DNA of 64,000 nt from Ardenticatenales bacterium (GCA_020634515.1 JACKBL010000002.1:496001-560000); one strand, 5' to 3'; numbered from the stretch's first letter, positions 44,245 through 52,920 are shown. Made by a program: numbers and translations. The notes: a model not told the origin generated them from the letters alone.

Positions 44245-45422
44245 CAAGCAAGATGGAAATCTCGCCGATTGAGGCCGCCACGCTGGCCGGGCGCGTCGCG
44301 GACGCGCTGCTGCGTATGCACCACGCTGCTTTTGCCGTGTTGGATGGAGAACTGGTCGTGCGCTATGTTTCGCCCGACCTTCTTGCCCTGTTGCACGCGC
44401 CGGAAATGGACCCGGCAGGCCAACCGTTGACCCACTTTCTTGATTTGTTCGTCGGCATGGAAGAGGTTTTGGAGGATGTGTTGCGTGGAGAGAGCGAGGG
44501 AGTATCCCTGGACCAGGTTAATTGGGAATTGCCCGATGGTTCGTTTCTCTACTTCTCGTTTCAATGTCTCCCGTATATGCCGGCAGAACCGCGGGCCGGG
44601 CTGCTGTTAATCGTGGAAGACACGACCGCCCTGAACCAGATGCGTCAACTCATGGTGCAGGATCGGAATGAACTGCGCCTGCTGCGAGAAGCGCTTTCGC
44701 GGACCAATGACCAACTGCGACAGGCAAATCAGACAAAATCGCTCTTCCTCTCCATGGCGGCGCATGATTTGCGTGCGCCGTTGAGCGTGATACAGGGGTA
44801 CGCGGACCTGCTGGAGATGGAATTGGGGGCGATCTTGTCGGATGATCAGCACGAGTTTTTGCGCATTATCAGTAACCAGGTTGATTGGCTGGTGCAGTTG
44901 ATTGCCGATTTGCTCGATCTGGATCGCATTGAGCAGGGCAATCTCATTTTGAACCAGGAACCCTGCCTGTTGGAGGAACTGGTGCAAGAAAGCGCGCGCG
45001 TCTATGCCCTGAATGCGCGCCAGAAAGGGCTATCGTTGCGACTGAATCTGGCGCCAACGGCGTCTTCCGTGAACATTGACCCGCAGCGGCTGCGGCAAGT
45101 CATGCACAATCTGCTATCCAATGCCATTAAGTTTTGTCGCGCGGGGGATACGATCACGCTGTCTACGCGCCAGGAGGGGGATGGGGTGGTTCTGGCCGTC
45201 GCGGATACGGGGCCGGGCGTGACGGCGGAGCAGGCGGGGCGGATATTTGATAAATATTATCGCACGGAGGAAACCCGGCAGAGACAGGTTCAGGGGGCGG
45301 GGTTGGGCCTGTACATTGTCAAGAGCCTGGTAGAGGCGCACGAGGGGCGGGTGCAGGTTATCAGCCAGCCTGGGTGGGGGACGCGCTTTGATGTGTGGCT
45401 GCCGCGATTTGATTGGGTGTGA
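44241..45422 (+). CDS. PAS-domain sensor histidine kinase
   Basis: The 393-residue protein has a PAS-like N-terminus (~25-135; FAVLDGELVVRYVSPDLLAL), a coiled-coil signalling helix, then HisKA with AAHDLRAPLSVIQGY near 175, the phosphorylated His. The ATPase core shows NLLSNAIKFC (N box), VADTGPGV (G1) and GAGLGLYIVKSLVEAHEG (G2). No membrane segment is visible, so it is probably cytoplasmic. No response regulator is adjacent. It is translationally coupled to the GTPase gene and is likely to act with it. Confidence 0.9.
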   Translation: MTSKMEISPIEAATLAGRVADALLRMHHAAFAVLDGELVVRYVSPDLLALLHAPEMDPAGQPLTHFLDLFVGMEEVLEDVLRGESEGVSLDQVNWELPDGSFLYFSFQCLPYMPAEPRAGLLLIVEDTTALNQMRQLMVQDRNELRLLREALSRTNDQLRQANQTKSLFLSMAAHDLRAPLSVIQGYADLLEMELGAILSDDQHEFLRIISNQVDWLVQLIADLLDLDRIEQGNLILNQEPCLLEELVQESARVYALNARQKGLSLRLNLAPTASSVNIDPQRLRQVMHNLLSNAIKFCRAGDTITLSTRQEGDGVVLAVADTGPGVTAEQAGRIFDKYYRTEETRQRQVQGAGLGLYIVKSLVEAHEGRVQVISQPGWGTRFDVWLPRFDWV

Positions 45423-45455
45423 GGGAATGCCGGCATTCCCCGCTCCCCAACCCCC

Positions 45456-46289
45456 TCATTCCACCAAATAGAGGTCTTTTCCCGCCAGCAAATCGCTGGC
45501 GAGGTAGAAGAGAAAAGTGGCGTAGAGCAGCAGAATGGCGGGAGCCAACGCCTGCGCATCGCGGAAGAAACCGGCAATAGTGGCCTCCAACACGGCGCGA
45601 AACGGCCAGAACAAGATGTTGACGAGGCGGTCGATCACGTCCGATCCGCTGCCGTGAAACCAGTTGGCCGCGCGCTGGAAGAAATCAACCAGGTTGAAGC
45701 TGCCGCGAATCAGGAGCCAGTTGGCAATGCCGGCAAACCGGTTTCCTAGCCAGTCGGTCAACTCCGCACTGTAACTTTGCAGAAAAAGAAGTACCAGCAG
45801 TGTGCCAAAAACCGTTGAGCGTGACCAGCCTACCGATACCAGATCGGAAGCGTGCAGCGCCAGCACCGCAATTAGCGTATTCAGCGCCAGCCACAGCGGC
45901 GGAATATCCAGCAGACGCCCCCATGTCAGCTCCGTGCCCCCAACCTGCCACACCACCAATGCCATCAGCACCTGCACGCCCGTGGCAAACAGCACTGAGC
46001 TGAGCAGAACGGACGTAAGATACTCCACCCGGCTGGGCAGGCGAGAGAACATGGTGTAGCTCTCCGCGCGATGCGCGCGCGTGGCGTTGGCCAGCGTCAC
46101 CAGAAAAGTAAACCCGCCGCCAAACGCCCCCAGCACAAGAATGAAGTAATCCACGTCCGGCGTGCGCTGGCCGGGGGCAAACAGGACGATGTAGTAAGCC
46201 AGAGCCACCAGGAGAAAAATCAGTCCGGTTAGCGAGAAAAGCAAGCTGCGATGTAGATAGCGGCTGAGCGTGAGAATGCGTCCGATCAT
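45456..46289 (-). CDS. ABC-2 type permease
   Basis: The 277-residue protein has six hydrophobic helices (SLLFSLTGLIFLLVALAYYI, YLTSVLLSSVLFATGVQVLM, then later segments) as in ABC-2 exporter permeases. Its start overlaps the end of the ATPase gene at 46286 by four bases (ATGA on the minus strand), so the two are one transcript. The cargo is unknown. A TGCCGGCA copy at 45428, just past its stop, marks a strong switch in base skew. Confidence 0.78.
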   Translation of the reverse strand: MIGRILTLSRYLHRSLLFSLTGLIFLLVALAYYIVLFAPGQRTPDVDYFILVLGAFGGGFTFLVTLANATRAHRAESYTMFSRLPSRVEYLTSVLLSSVLFATGVQVLMALVVWQVGGTELTWGRLLDIPPLWLALNTLIAVLALHASDLVSVGWSRSTVFGTLLVLLFLQSYSAELTDWLGNRFAGIANWLLIRGSFNLVDFFQRAANWFHGSGSDVIDRLVNILFWPFRAVLEATIAGFFRDAQALAPAILLLYATFLFYLASDLLAGKDLYLVE

Positions 46290-47158
46290 TGCACGGCCTC
46301 CGCGTAAATTTCCGCCAGCGTGACGCGCCGCTGGTCCACCTGGACAATGTCGTAGCCCGCACTGAGGAGTATGCTCATCACCTGGCGGCGCAGGCGAATG
46401 GCTTCGTTATTCAAAATCAGTTCCATGGGGTGCGTTTCGATGTCTGTGTGCAGGCTTTGCATCAACGGATGCAGCGGTGTCAGGTCCTGGGTGGTGCGAA
46501 TGGTGGCGTGGGGACGCTCGGCCAGGGCGTTCTCCATGCTATTTTCGTAATGAATCTGTCCCTGGTTGAGAATGATCAGGTGACTGCAAACGGCGGTGAC
46601 TTCGTGTAGTTGATGGGAGCTGAGGAGGATGGTTTTGCCGGCATCTCGCAAAGCGCGAATGTGCCTCTGAATATCCGCCTGGCCTTCCGGGTCTAATCCG
46701 TTGGACGGCTCGTCCAGCAGCAGGAGTGGCGGATCCCCGATTAACGCCTGCGCCAAGCCCAAACGCTGGCGCATTCCCTTCGAGCAATCCTTAATGCGCT
46801 TGTTGGCCGCCCCCAGCAGATTAACCTGCTCCAGACTGCGCCTGATTGTGCGCTCCGCGTCGGCCCCGGTGATATTGCAGAGGCCGGCAATCAGGCGCAA
46901 ATACTCGGTGACCCGCATCTTGTTGGGATAGAGGAGGCGCTCAGGCTTGTAGCCCATGCCTGGCCAGACTCCATTGGCGGCCACAATCGTGCCGGCATCG
47001 GGCTGCAAAATGCCGGCAATGAGCTTAAAGAGCGTTGTCTTGCCTGCGCCATTTGGCCCCAACACCCCTAACACTTCGCCTGCGCGGACCTGAAGCGAAA
47101 CACTGTTCAGTGCCGTGAGCATGTAGTACCGCTTGGTGACTTGCTGCAATTGAATCAC
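46286..47158 (-). CDS. ABC transporter ATP-binding protein
   Basis: The 290-residue protein has Walker A GPNGAGKTTLFKL near 39, signature CSKGMRQRLGLAQALIG near 135, Walker B LLLLDEPSNGLD near 157 and H-loop LSSHQLHE. The C-terminal ~75 residues form a small accessory domain. It partners the permease at 45456. The signature reads C-S-K-G-M in place of L-S-G-G-Q, a common variation in ABC-2 exporters. Confidence 0.9.
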   Translation of the reverse strand: MIQLQQVTKRYYMLTALNSVSLQVRAGEVLGVLGPNGAGKTTLFKLIAGILQPDAGTIVAANGVWPGMGYKPERLLYPNKMRVTEYLRLIAGLCNITGADAERTIRRSLEQVNLLGAANKRIKDCSKGMRQRLGLAQALIGDPPLLLLDEPSNGLDPEGQADIQRHIRALRDAGKTILLSSHQLHEVTAVCSHLIILNQGQIHYENSMENALAERPHATIRTTQDLTPLHPLMQSLHTDIETHPMELILNNEAIRLRRQVMSILLSAGYDIVQVDQRRVTLAEIYAEAVQ

Positions 47159-47371
47159 AATTCTTCCTGCGATGTGGTGTAATAAATCCGTGCGCCGGGC
47201 AGGTTGTCTGCTTGACCATAATCATCCCGTCTGGCGCACGCTAGTTTACCACAGCCGCCGACCCTGGCAACGGTTCGCCCGTCGCGCCATTCCTGGTTAT
47301 ACTTGCAACCATTGCCGGGTACGCAAGAGGGCGCGAGCCAAGATGAATTCTTTGGGAAGAGGAAACCGCCT

Positions 47372-48367
47372 GTGTCAGATTCAGTCACGGACGTTCCGGC
47401 GCGGCTGCGTCCGCGTACGGCGACGATAATCTACAACCCGCTGGCAGGTCCATCGGAATTGATGCAAACGTTGCATGAGGCTGCCGGCATCTGGCGGGCG
47501 CGTGGGTGGCGTGTCAACGAGCAATCAACCCAATACGCGGGACATGCGCGCCAACTGGCTCGCGCCGCCGCCCGGCAAGGGGAACATCTCGTTTTTGCCG
47601 CAGGCGGCGATGGCACGTTGGGGGAGGTGGCTGATGGCCTGGTGGATAGCGAAACAATCCTGGCCCCGTTACCTGCCGGCACCGGCAACTCGCTCGCCAA
47701 AGAACTGCACATGCCCCGCCCCTCGCTTCTCAATCCCAATCACCTCCTGGAGGCCGCCGCCAGCCTGGCCGCCGGCGTCGTACACCGCATTGACGTAGGG
47801 CTGTGCGACCAGGGCCACCACTGGCTGCTTTGGGCCAGCGTCGGCGTGGATAGCTACCTGGTAGATAACATGGAACCGCGCTCCAAACTGGTGAAACGGC
47901 TGGGACCATTTGGTTACGTGGGGCAGGCGTTGCTGGCCGCGCCCGGTTACACCCAAACGCGCATTCGCGTGACGGTCGATGACCGCACGATCGAGGACGA
48001 TTTCCTCATGGCCACCATTTGTAACTGCCGCCGCTACGCGGGGGGGGAACTGCTGCTCAATCCGGGGGGCAAACTGGATGATGGTCAGTTTGAGGTGTGG
48101 CTGTTTCGCGGCCAGGGATTGACCACGATGTTGTCCATGGTGATGCAGATTCGCACGGGGCAGCACTTGCTGAACCCGGCGATTCAGATGTTGACGGGAA
48201 AGCAAGTGCGGGTGGAGACGGAACAGGTTCTGGCTTTTCACACGGATGGCGACCCTGCCGGCAAATCCCCCTTCCAATGCCAGATTAAGCCGGCCGCTCT
48301 GCGCCTGCTCGTGCCCGACACCGCGCCGTTGGGCTTGTTTCAGCACGCGGGAGAACCGCTCATCTAA
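47372..48367 (+). CDS. YegS/DagK-like lipid kinase
   Basis: A GTG at 47372 follows GGAAGAGG; the frame extends upstream to 47303 but the added residues are not family-like. The 331-residue protein has TIIYNPLAGP near 18, AAGGDGTLGEVADGL near 78, where GGDGT binds ATP, and PLPAGTGNSLAKEL near 101. The C-terminal beta-domain holds DFLMATICNCRRYAGG and FHTDGDPAGKSPF near 295. It phosphorylates diacylglycerol or a related lipid at the membrane. Its last bases overlap the convergent YbaK-like gene. Confidence 0.87.
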   Translation: MSDSVTDVPARLRPRTATIIYNPLAGPSELMQTLHEAAGIWRARGWRVNEQSTQYAGHARQLARAAARQGEHLVFAAGGDGTLGEVADGLVDSETILAPLPAGTGNSLAKELHMPRPSLLNPNHLLEAAASLAAGVVHRIDVGLCDQGHHWLLWASVGVDSYLVDNMEPRSKLVKRLGPFGYVGQALLAAPGYTQTRIRVTVDDRTIEDDFLMATICNCRRYAGGELLLNPGGKLDDGQFEVWLFRGQGLTTMLSMVMQIRTGQHLLNPAIQMLTGKQVRVETEQVLAFHTDGDPAGKSPFQCQIKPAALRLLVPDTAPLGLFQHAGEPLI

Positions 48368-48843
48368 GCCTCGCCATCCGCGAAATCGCCCATTTCCGCC
48401 TGCGGCAGCGCCCGCCGCAAATCCTCGGATCGGATGATAACGGTCGTGCCGCGCACGCCTGAGCCAATAGACACCTCCGCGAAAGCAAAGACGCTGTTGT
48501 CCACCAGAATACGCAGCGGTCCGGGCAAACCAAACGGCGCAACCGCGCCCCGTTGGTAGCCGGTCACCCGCAATACTTCCTCCTGACTGGCCATCGAGAG
48601 ACGCGACTGACCCAGATAACCCCGCAGCGCCCGCCAGGAAACCTGCCGCTCCCCGGCAATCAGCACCATGACGTACTCCGCCACCGTCACGCGAAACAGG
48701 ATACTGCGCACGATCTGGTCCGGTTGCTGACCCCGCTCCGCGGCAGCCTGCGCTAATGAATGCACAGGGCCGGAATGGCGAAAGAGGCGGTGGGCTATGT
48801 CATGTTCGGTCAGGTAGAGGGAAACAGGGGGAAGCTCGGTCAT
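48364..48843 (-). CDS. YbaK/aminoacyl-tRNA deacylase-like protein
   Basis: I chose the ATG at 48843 (MTELPPVSLYL), giving 159 residues, the family size. The YbaK/ProX fold is shown by QPDQIVRSILFRVT near 55, where the Lys/Arg position is R, VLIAGERQVSWRALRGYLG, a GYQRGAVAPFGL segment near 112 and VSIGSGVRGTTVII near 133. These domains hydrolyse misacylated tRNAs such as Cys-tRNA(Pro). The usual lysine in the first motif is not obvious here, so activity is uncertain. It converges with the lipid kinase. Confidence 0.75.
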   Translation of the reverse strand: MTELPPVSLYLTEHDIAHRLFRHSGPVHSLAQAAAERGQQPDQIVRSILFRVTVAEYVMVLIAGERQVSWRALRGYLGQSRLSMASQEEVLRVTGYQRGAVAPFGLPGPLRILVDNSVFAFAEVSIGSGVRGTTVIIRSEDLRRALPQAEMGDFADGEA

Positions 48844-48929
48844 AGGCTGCTTGTGGGTGGTTGCGCGAAGCAATGGCCCGAAGACGGGCACAAGCGCATG
48901 GAAAGGCGCACTGTTCCCGGAAAAGAAAA

Positions 48930-48954
48930 TAGGGCAATGAATGCCATTGCCCTA
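48930..48954 (-). terminator. Rho-independent terminator of tRNA-Gly
   Basis: On the minus strand, TAGGGCAATG and CATTGCCCTA form a 10-bp stem with a GCATT loop, then TTTTCTTTT. It lies just after the tRNA 3' end. Confidence 0.85.
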
Positions 48955-48960
48955 CTCTAA

Positions 48961-49031
48961 AGCGGGTAACGGGAATCGAACCCGTACCAACAGCTTGGGA
49001 AGCTGTTGCGCTACCTTTACGCCATACCCGC
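48961..49031 (-). tRNA. tRNA-Gly (anticodon CCC)
   Basis: The 71-base sequence folds into a cloverleaf. The acceptor stem is GCGGGTA/TACCCGC, the anticodon arm is ACAGC-TTCCCAA-GCTGT with anticodon CCC, and the T arm is ACGGG-TTCGATT-CCCGT. The discriminator base is U, as expected for bacterial tRNA-Gly. CCA is not encoded. The D arm is short (GCG/CGC). Confidence 0.93.
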
Positions 49032-49082
49032 GTCATGACGACGACCAGCGTGATTATATGCGGGGTGATGGGGTGCGTCAAG

Positions 49083-50366
49083 TCATGATGGCCCGGTTTC
49101 CGTGGCGTGGCGCGCGCTCTCGCGGTGGGCGGCGACGACCAGTGCCAGCAGCAGCCACCAGAGAAAACCCGGCCTGGCCCCCAAGGAAATGGCGTCAATG
49201 AGGCCGAAAAGCCAACTCCCGGCCAACGCGCCGCACAAGGCCAGGATGAGGGCGCGCAGCGGCAGAGCGGTGGCGGGGGCGCGTTGCCAACTCTGCCAGA
49301 GCAGCACGCCGCTGGTCAGCCACAGGGCGAGGTAGGCCGTCATGCCCATGAAGCCCAGGTCCAGGCCCGCCTGCAAAAGTTGGTTGTGGGCGTGCCCCAG
49401 GTCAATTTCCGGGCTGATCAGGAACAGCGGGTAGAGGGTGTGCACAACGACGCGGAAGCCGTTCATGCTGATGCCCGTGAGCGGAAAATCCCGCAGCGCG
49501 TAAATCGCGCGCGTCCAGATTTCCATGCGGCCAGCCCAGGAAAGCGAGATTTCCGCTTGCTGTGCTGCTCCTTTCAGCGTGGCGTTCAGGATCACGATGA
49601 GGGTAATGGCTGCGCCGGTGAGGATAACGCCCATTAGGAGCCGACGTCTTCCGCGGATACGCCGTATTCCCTGAGATTGGATGGTGAATATCAGGAGTAG
49701 GGCCAGGGCGGCGCTGAGGATACCGGCGCGTGATCGGGTGGCGAGGAGGAGGGCGGCGGTGGCGGCCAGCGGCAGGAGGAGAATGAGCCACGGTATTCGT
49801 CGTCGCTCGTGCCAGAAGCCGATCCATAGTCCAAAGGCGAAGGGGAGCAGCCAATCCAGGATACCCGCCAGTTCATTGGGGTTGACGAGGCCGCGACTGC
49901 CGGCATTTTCCAGGCCGCCGGGGAGCCATGTTTTCAGGCGGTCCAGCGGGGCCGCTACGCCTGTCCAGTGCACGCCAAACAGCCCGAACAGAGCCATACT
50001 GCCGCCCGCGAGAAGGAAAATGCCGGCAATGCCGGCAACATAGCGTGGTCCGCGACGGGCATAACTGTCGGCAACGAAAAATAGCGTGATGCCGACGAGT
50101 AAACCGGCGATCTTGGGGAAACTGAGCGTGATGTCAAAGGTGACGGTAAAACTGAGGAGAAGGGCGAGCAGGAGTAGGAGCAGGGTGAGGTTAAAGGGCG
50201 TTGCCGGCAGGAAATCTGGCCGGTGTAGGCGGCGCAGCAGGAACAGCAGCGGCAATACGACCAGGGCGAGGCTGCTAACCGGTGTAGGAAAAAGCAGCGC
50301 CACTACCACCGGCAGCATGATCAACCCTTCCCAACGATGAACCCAGACCGCAAAGCGAACCATCAT
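49083..50366 (-). CDS. O-antigen ligase family membrane protein
   Basis: The 427-residue protein has about ten to twelve membrane helices and the Wzy_C/RfaL signature: RSRAGILSAALALLLIF near 210 and a large outside loop ending in DLGHAHNQLLQAGLDLGFMG near 340, where H-A-H-N is the conserved motif. It is a stand-alone relative of the N-terminal half of the fusion at 18052. It should join or polymerise a lipid-linked glycan at the outer face of the membrane. It lies just upstream of the tRNA on the same strand. Confidence 0.87.
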   Translation of the reverse strand: MMVRFAVWVHRWEGLIMLPVVVALLFPTPVSSLALVVLPLLFLLRRLHRPDFLPATPFNLTLLLLLLALLLSFTVTFDITLSFPKIAGLLVGITLFFVADSYARRGPRYVAGIAGIFLLAGGSMALFGLFGVHWTGVAAPLDRLKTWLPGGLENAGSRGLVNPNELAGILDWLLPFAFGLWIGFWHERRRIPWLILLLPLAATAALLLATRSRAGILSAALALLLIFTIQSQGIRRIRGRRRLLMGVILTGAAITLIVILNATLKGAAQQAEISLSWAGRMEIWTRAIYALRDFPLTGISMNGFRVVVHTLYPLFLISPEIDLGHAHNQLLQAGLDLGFMGMTAYLALWLTSGVLLWQSWQRAPATALPLRALILALCGALAGSWLFGLIDAISLGARPGFLWWLLLALVVAAHRESARHATETGPS

Positions 50367-50701
50367 TGCCTTCCGTTAGAAGCGCGGCTTCCAAGCCGCG
50401 GGATTCCCGCCATACTATTGCCGTAACTACTAACGCTCTCTGGAGATTGGACCAATTTCGCCGGAGAAAATTGGTCCAATCTGGTTTAGCAGTTACCTGT
50501 TGCCAACGTTACTTGCGCGCTCTGCATTTATCCTTATAATTTCCCTACCGTAGACCCTATGTTAAAAAATTGGGTGAGCTAGAGCCTGATCTTACCTTTG
50601 GGTAAATGCCGGCATAAACACGTCTACCACACTTCCAACAACCGACCCTAGAGCGATCGCAAACTCGCGTAGCAGCAGCGAGAAGTGAGGCAAAACCAAA
50701 A
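50367..50701. other. Divergent spacer with hairpins
   Basis: This 335-base spacer separates the O-antigen ligase from the OmpR-type regulator. It holds a CGCGGCTT/AAGCCGCG hairpin (50383-50400), a longer hairpin at 50430-50482 listed separately, and one TGCCGGCA at 50607. I cannot point to a reliable promoter. Confidence 0.5.
50430..50482. repeat. Dispersed hairpin, CTCTCTGGAGATTGG family
   Basis: ACTAACGCTCTCTGG leads into AGATTGGACCAATTT (50444-50458), which pairs perfectly with 50468-50482 across a nine-base loop. Relatives are at 31637-31712 (reverse), 51921-51953 and 56450-56482. A TTAGCAGTTACC tail follows here and again near 52143. Confidence 0.75.
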
Positions 50702-51412
50702 ATGCGGCAGGCACATGTCTTATTGATTGAGGGAAGACGCGCCGGAGAGAATTCTCTGGCCCTTTCCCTGCGCAAAGTTGGCTTGCAGGTGACGGTCTGC
50801 CACACTTCCACGGCGGCACTGCATGTCTTTCCCAACGACGCCCCCAATCTCATCATCTATGACGCTGCCACCATGCGCTCCAATGGTGCGCGTACCTGCC
50901 GCCGTTTGTGCCGCAAATGGGAAACCGTGCCCATCATTCACTGTCGGCTGAATGGGGAAGCGGAACCCACGGACGCCGAGGCGGACGTGTATCTGGAACA
51001 GCCCTACACGTCACGCAAACTGCTCAATCGCATTCGGGCGCTGCTACCCGTTGACCCACAGCGCGAAGAGATTGTTCGCGTGGGGCCTTTCACGCTTTAT
51101 CGGCATAAACGGTCAATTAACATTGCCGGGCAGGGAGAACAGCGACTGACGCCCAAACTTGCTCACCTAATAGAAGCGTTTCTGCGACACCCTGCTGAGG
51201 TTCTGGACCGCCGCACGTTGATGGCGACGGTGTGGAAAACGGATTATATTGGCGACACACGCACCCTTGACGTGCATATTCGTTGGGTGCGGGAGCTAAT
51301 TGAAACCGACCCCGCCGCACCACAATTGCTGACAACTGTTCGCGGCGTTGGTTACGTGTTCAACCCGCAAGTCTTGTTGACGACATCCGACTCCCGAACG
51401 GGCATGCCTTGA
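50702..51412 (+). CDS. OmpR-type response regulator with degenerate receiver
   Basis: The 236-residue protein has a receiver-like N-terminus and a winged-helix DNA-binding domain (~130-225: RLTPKLAHLIEAFLRHPAEV, DVHIRWVRELIE, TTVRGVGYVF). In the receiver the acidic pair near residue 10 is missing (LLIEGRRAGEN) and the usual Lys-Pro near 103 reads EQPY; one Asp in IYDAATM remains where the phosphate would go. It probably works without classical phosphorylation. No kinase is adjacent, although the orphan kinase at 44241 is nearby. A terminator follows at 51486. Confidence 0.87.
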   Translation: MRQAHVLLIEGRRAGENSLALSLRKVGLQVTVCHTSTAALHVFPNDAPNLIIYDAATMRSNGARTCRRLCRKWETVPIIHCRLNGEAEPTDAEADVYLEQPYTSRKLLNRIRALLPVDPQREEIVRVGPFTLYRHKRSINIAGQGEQRLTPKLAHLIEAFLRHPAEVLDRRTLMATVWKTDYIGDTRTLDVHIRWVRELIETDPAAPQLLTTVRGVGYVFNPQVLLTTSDSRTGMP

Positions 51413-51485
51413 TCGGGCGAGAAGAGGGTGACGCTCCCTTCGCCGCCCCTGGCAGTGATACGAACCAGGTAAAAGCGGGAAACAC

Positions 51486-51516
51486 AAAAAACACCATTCA
51501 CTGGAATGGTGTTTTT
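51486..51516. terminator. Bidirectional terminator
   Basis: AACACCATTC and GAATGGTGTT form a 10-bp stem with an ACTG loop. A-runs on the left and T-runs on the right make it usable from both sides, for the regulator on the plus strand and rpsT on the minus strand. Confidence 0.87.
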
Positions 51517-51547
51517 CACGTTTCGGAGGGAACAGAAGTCGCGGACG

Positions 51548-51823
51548 TTAGTTTGCGGCTTTGCGCGCGGTTGCCAGAGCCTGCATCAAGCGACCCTTGC
51601 GCCGGTCCGCGTTGCTTTTGTGAATAACGCCCTTGCGCGCGGCCTTGTCTAACATGCTGGCAGCGGCGCGGGACATCTGTTCCGCTTCATCCAGCCGCCC
51701 TTCGGCAATCAACTGGCGTGTCTTCTTGACATAGGTGCGGGCGGAAGCGCGAAAATGCCGATTGTAGACGCGACGGCGTTCTGAGGAACGAATTCGTTTT
51801 TTTGCGGATTTAATGTTTGCCAA
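51548..51823 (-). CDS. rpsT: 30S ribosomal protein S20
   Basis: The 91-residue protein starts with TTG, eight bases after GGAG, and reads MANIKSAKKRIRSSERRRVY, the classical S20 start. DKAARKGVIHKSNADRRKGR near 58 is the conserved end motif. It is a basic helical protein that binds 16S rRNA in the small subunit. A TTG start is common for rpsT and can support autogenous control. A promoter lies upstream at 51883-51910. Confidence 0.96.
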   Translation of the reverse strand: MANIKSAKKRIRSSERRRVYNRHFRASARTYVKKTRQLIAEGRLDEAEQMSRAAASMLDKAARKGVIHKSNADRRKGRLMQALATARKAAN

Positions 51824-51882
51824 CTTGGTTTCTCCATAACAGTCTTATTTACACGTCACTGTTTGGGCGTGAGAGCGAATGA

Positions 51883-51910
51883 ATGATAGCATATTCCGTG
51901 GAATTGTAAA
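51883..51910 (-). promoter_or_regulatory. Probable rpsT promoter
   Basis: On the minus strand TTTACA (51905-51910) is followed after 16 bases by TATCAT (51883-51888). This is the same -35 and spacing as upstream of greA. The -35 lies close to the edge of a dispersed hairpin element. Confidence 0.6.
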
Positions 51911-51920
51911 GCGCTTTGTC

Positions 51921-52165
51921 ACTACTAACGCTCTCTGGAAATTGGTCCAATCTGGCGGGCGCATTCGTCACGAACGGAAATTAGATAAGACAACGAAGTT
52001 GTTTCCTTACCGTTCCTTCAAACTGACGATGCCATTCCGTACTTTATTTCATTTCATCGTCAGTCCTTAGTAACCGTTCGGAGTTAACCTCGCGGAGATT
52101 GGTTCAATCTCTGCAAATCACCAAGTTGTTTTTGAACGTTTACTTAGCAGTTACCAAGTGGCAAG
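51921..52165. repeat. Composite of dispersed hairpin elements between rpsT and greA
   Basis: From left to right: a CTAACGCTCTCTGGAAATTGG copy (51921-51953), a reverse GGTAAGGAAA-family hairpin (~51975-52025), a GAGATTG-GTT-CAATCTC hairpin (52092-52114) and a TTAGCAGTTACC tail (~52143). The order suggests one element inserted in another. No gene is seen in 51824-52354. Confidence 0.6.
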
Positions 52166-52251
52166 GATTTGCACGACGTTCCCGCCAGATTTTCACCCCG
52201 GCTAATTGACATAATCCTTGTCACGGTTTGTCCGGCCTATTGGCGCGTTCC

Positions 52252-52279
52252 TTTACAAGATGAGTGAATTTGGTATAAT
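52252..52279 (+). promoter_or_regulatory. Probable greA promoter
   Basis: TTTACA (52252-52257) and TATAAT (52274-52279) are 16 bases apart, 75 bases ahead of the greA start. The -10 is a perfect consensus. Confidence 0.75.
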
Positions 52280-52354
52280 TCCTGCCCAATTGGACAGCAT
52301 TCCAACATCTGCCGCTGATTTCAGCGGTTTTCCCTTTTTATGAGCGAGATTTAG

Positions 52355-52846
52355 ATGACAACAACAAAACCTAAACCCTATCTGTTGACATCTGACGGGC
52401 TGCGTCGCCTGACCGATGAGCTAAATCGGCTGCGCACTGAAGGGCGCGAGGCCGTGGCGGAGCGTCTGCGCCGCGCATTTGCGGATGGTCAGGATGATGA
52501 TTTTGTGGATAACGCGGAATTGGAAGCAGCCCGCCATGAGCAGTCATTTCTGGAAGGTCGTATTTTGGAATTGGAGCAGATTCTTTCCAATTACCAGATC
52601 ATTGACCACATGGAGATGGCTCACGATAGTGTGCGCGTGGGTGACTGGGTGACTGTGGTCGAGGTGGGGACGACGGAAACTGAGCGGTATATGATCGTTG
52701 GCGCGGCGGAGGCGGACCCGGCTGCGGGGCGCATTTCCAATGAAAGCCCGTTGGGCAAATCCCTGCTAGGTAAAAAGAAAGGGGATGAGGTCGTGATTGT
52801 CGCGCCGCGTGGGCAGATGAAGTTCCGTGTGGTGGAAATCGGTTGA
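52355..52846 (+). CDS. greA: Transcription elongation factor GreA
   Basis: The 163-residue protein has the GreA layout: YLLTSDGLRRLTDELNRLRT at the start, an N-terminal coiled coil with acidic tip residues DDDFVDNAELEAARHEQ near 50, and the C-terminal FKBP-like domain with RISNESPLGKSLLGKKKGD near 130. It rescues backtracked RNA polymerase by stimulating transcript cleavage through the secondary channel. A terminator follows before lysS. Confidence 0.95.
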   Translation: MTTTKPKPYLLTSDGLRRLTDELNRLRTEGREAVAERLRRAFADGQDDDFVDNAELEAARHEQSFLEGRILELEQILSNYQIIDHMEMAHDSVRVGDWVTVVEVGTTETERYMIVGAAEADPAAGRISNESPLGKSLLGKKKGDEVVIVAPRGQMKFRVVEIG

Positions 52847-52877
52847 CGCCGTTTTGCACCTGCGTAGGAGAGGTCTA

Positions 52878-52901
52878 GCCCGTGCCCCGCACGGGCTTTT
52901 T
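52878..52901 (+). terminator. Rho-independent terminator after greA
   Basis: GCCCGTGC and GCACGGGC form an 8-bp stem with a CCC loop, followed by TTTTT. It sits 20 bases before the lysS start, so lysS is either read through it or started within it. Confidence 0.85.
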
Positions 52902-52920
52902 GTTGGAAAGAGGAGAGATT

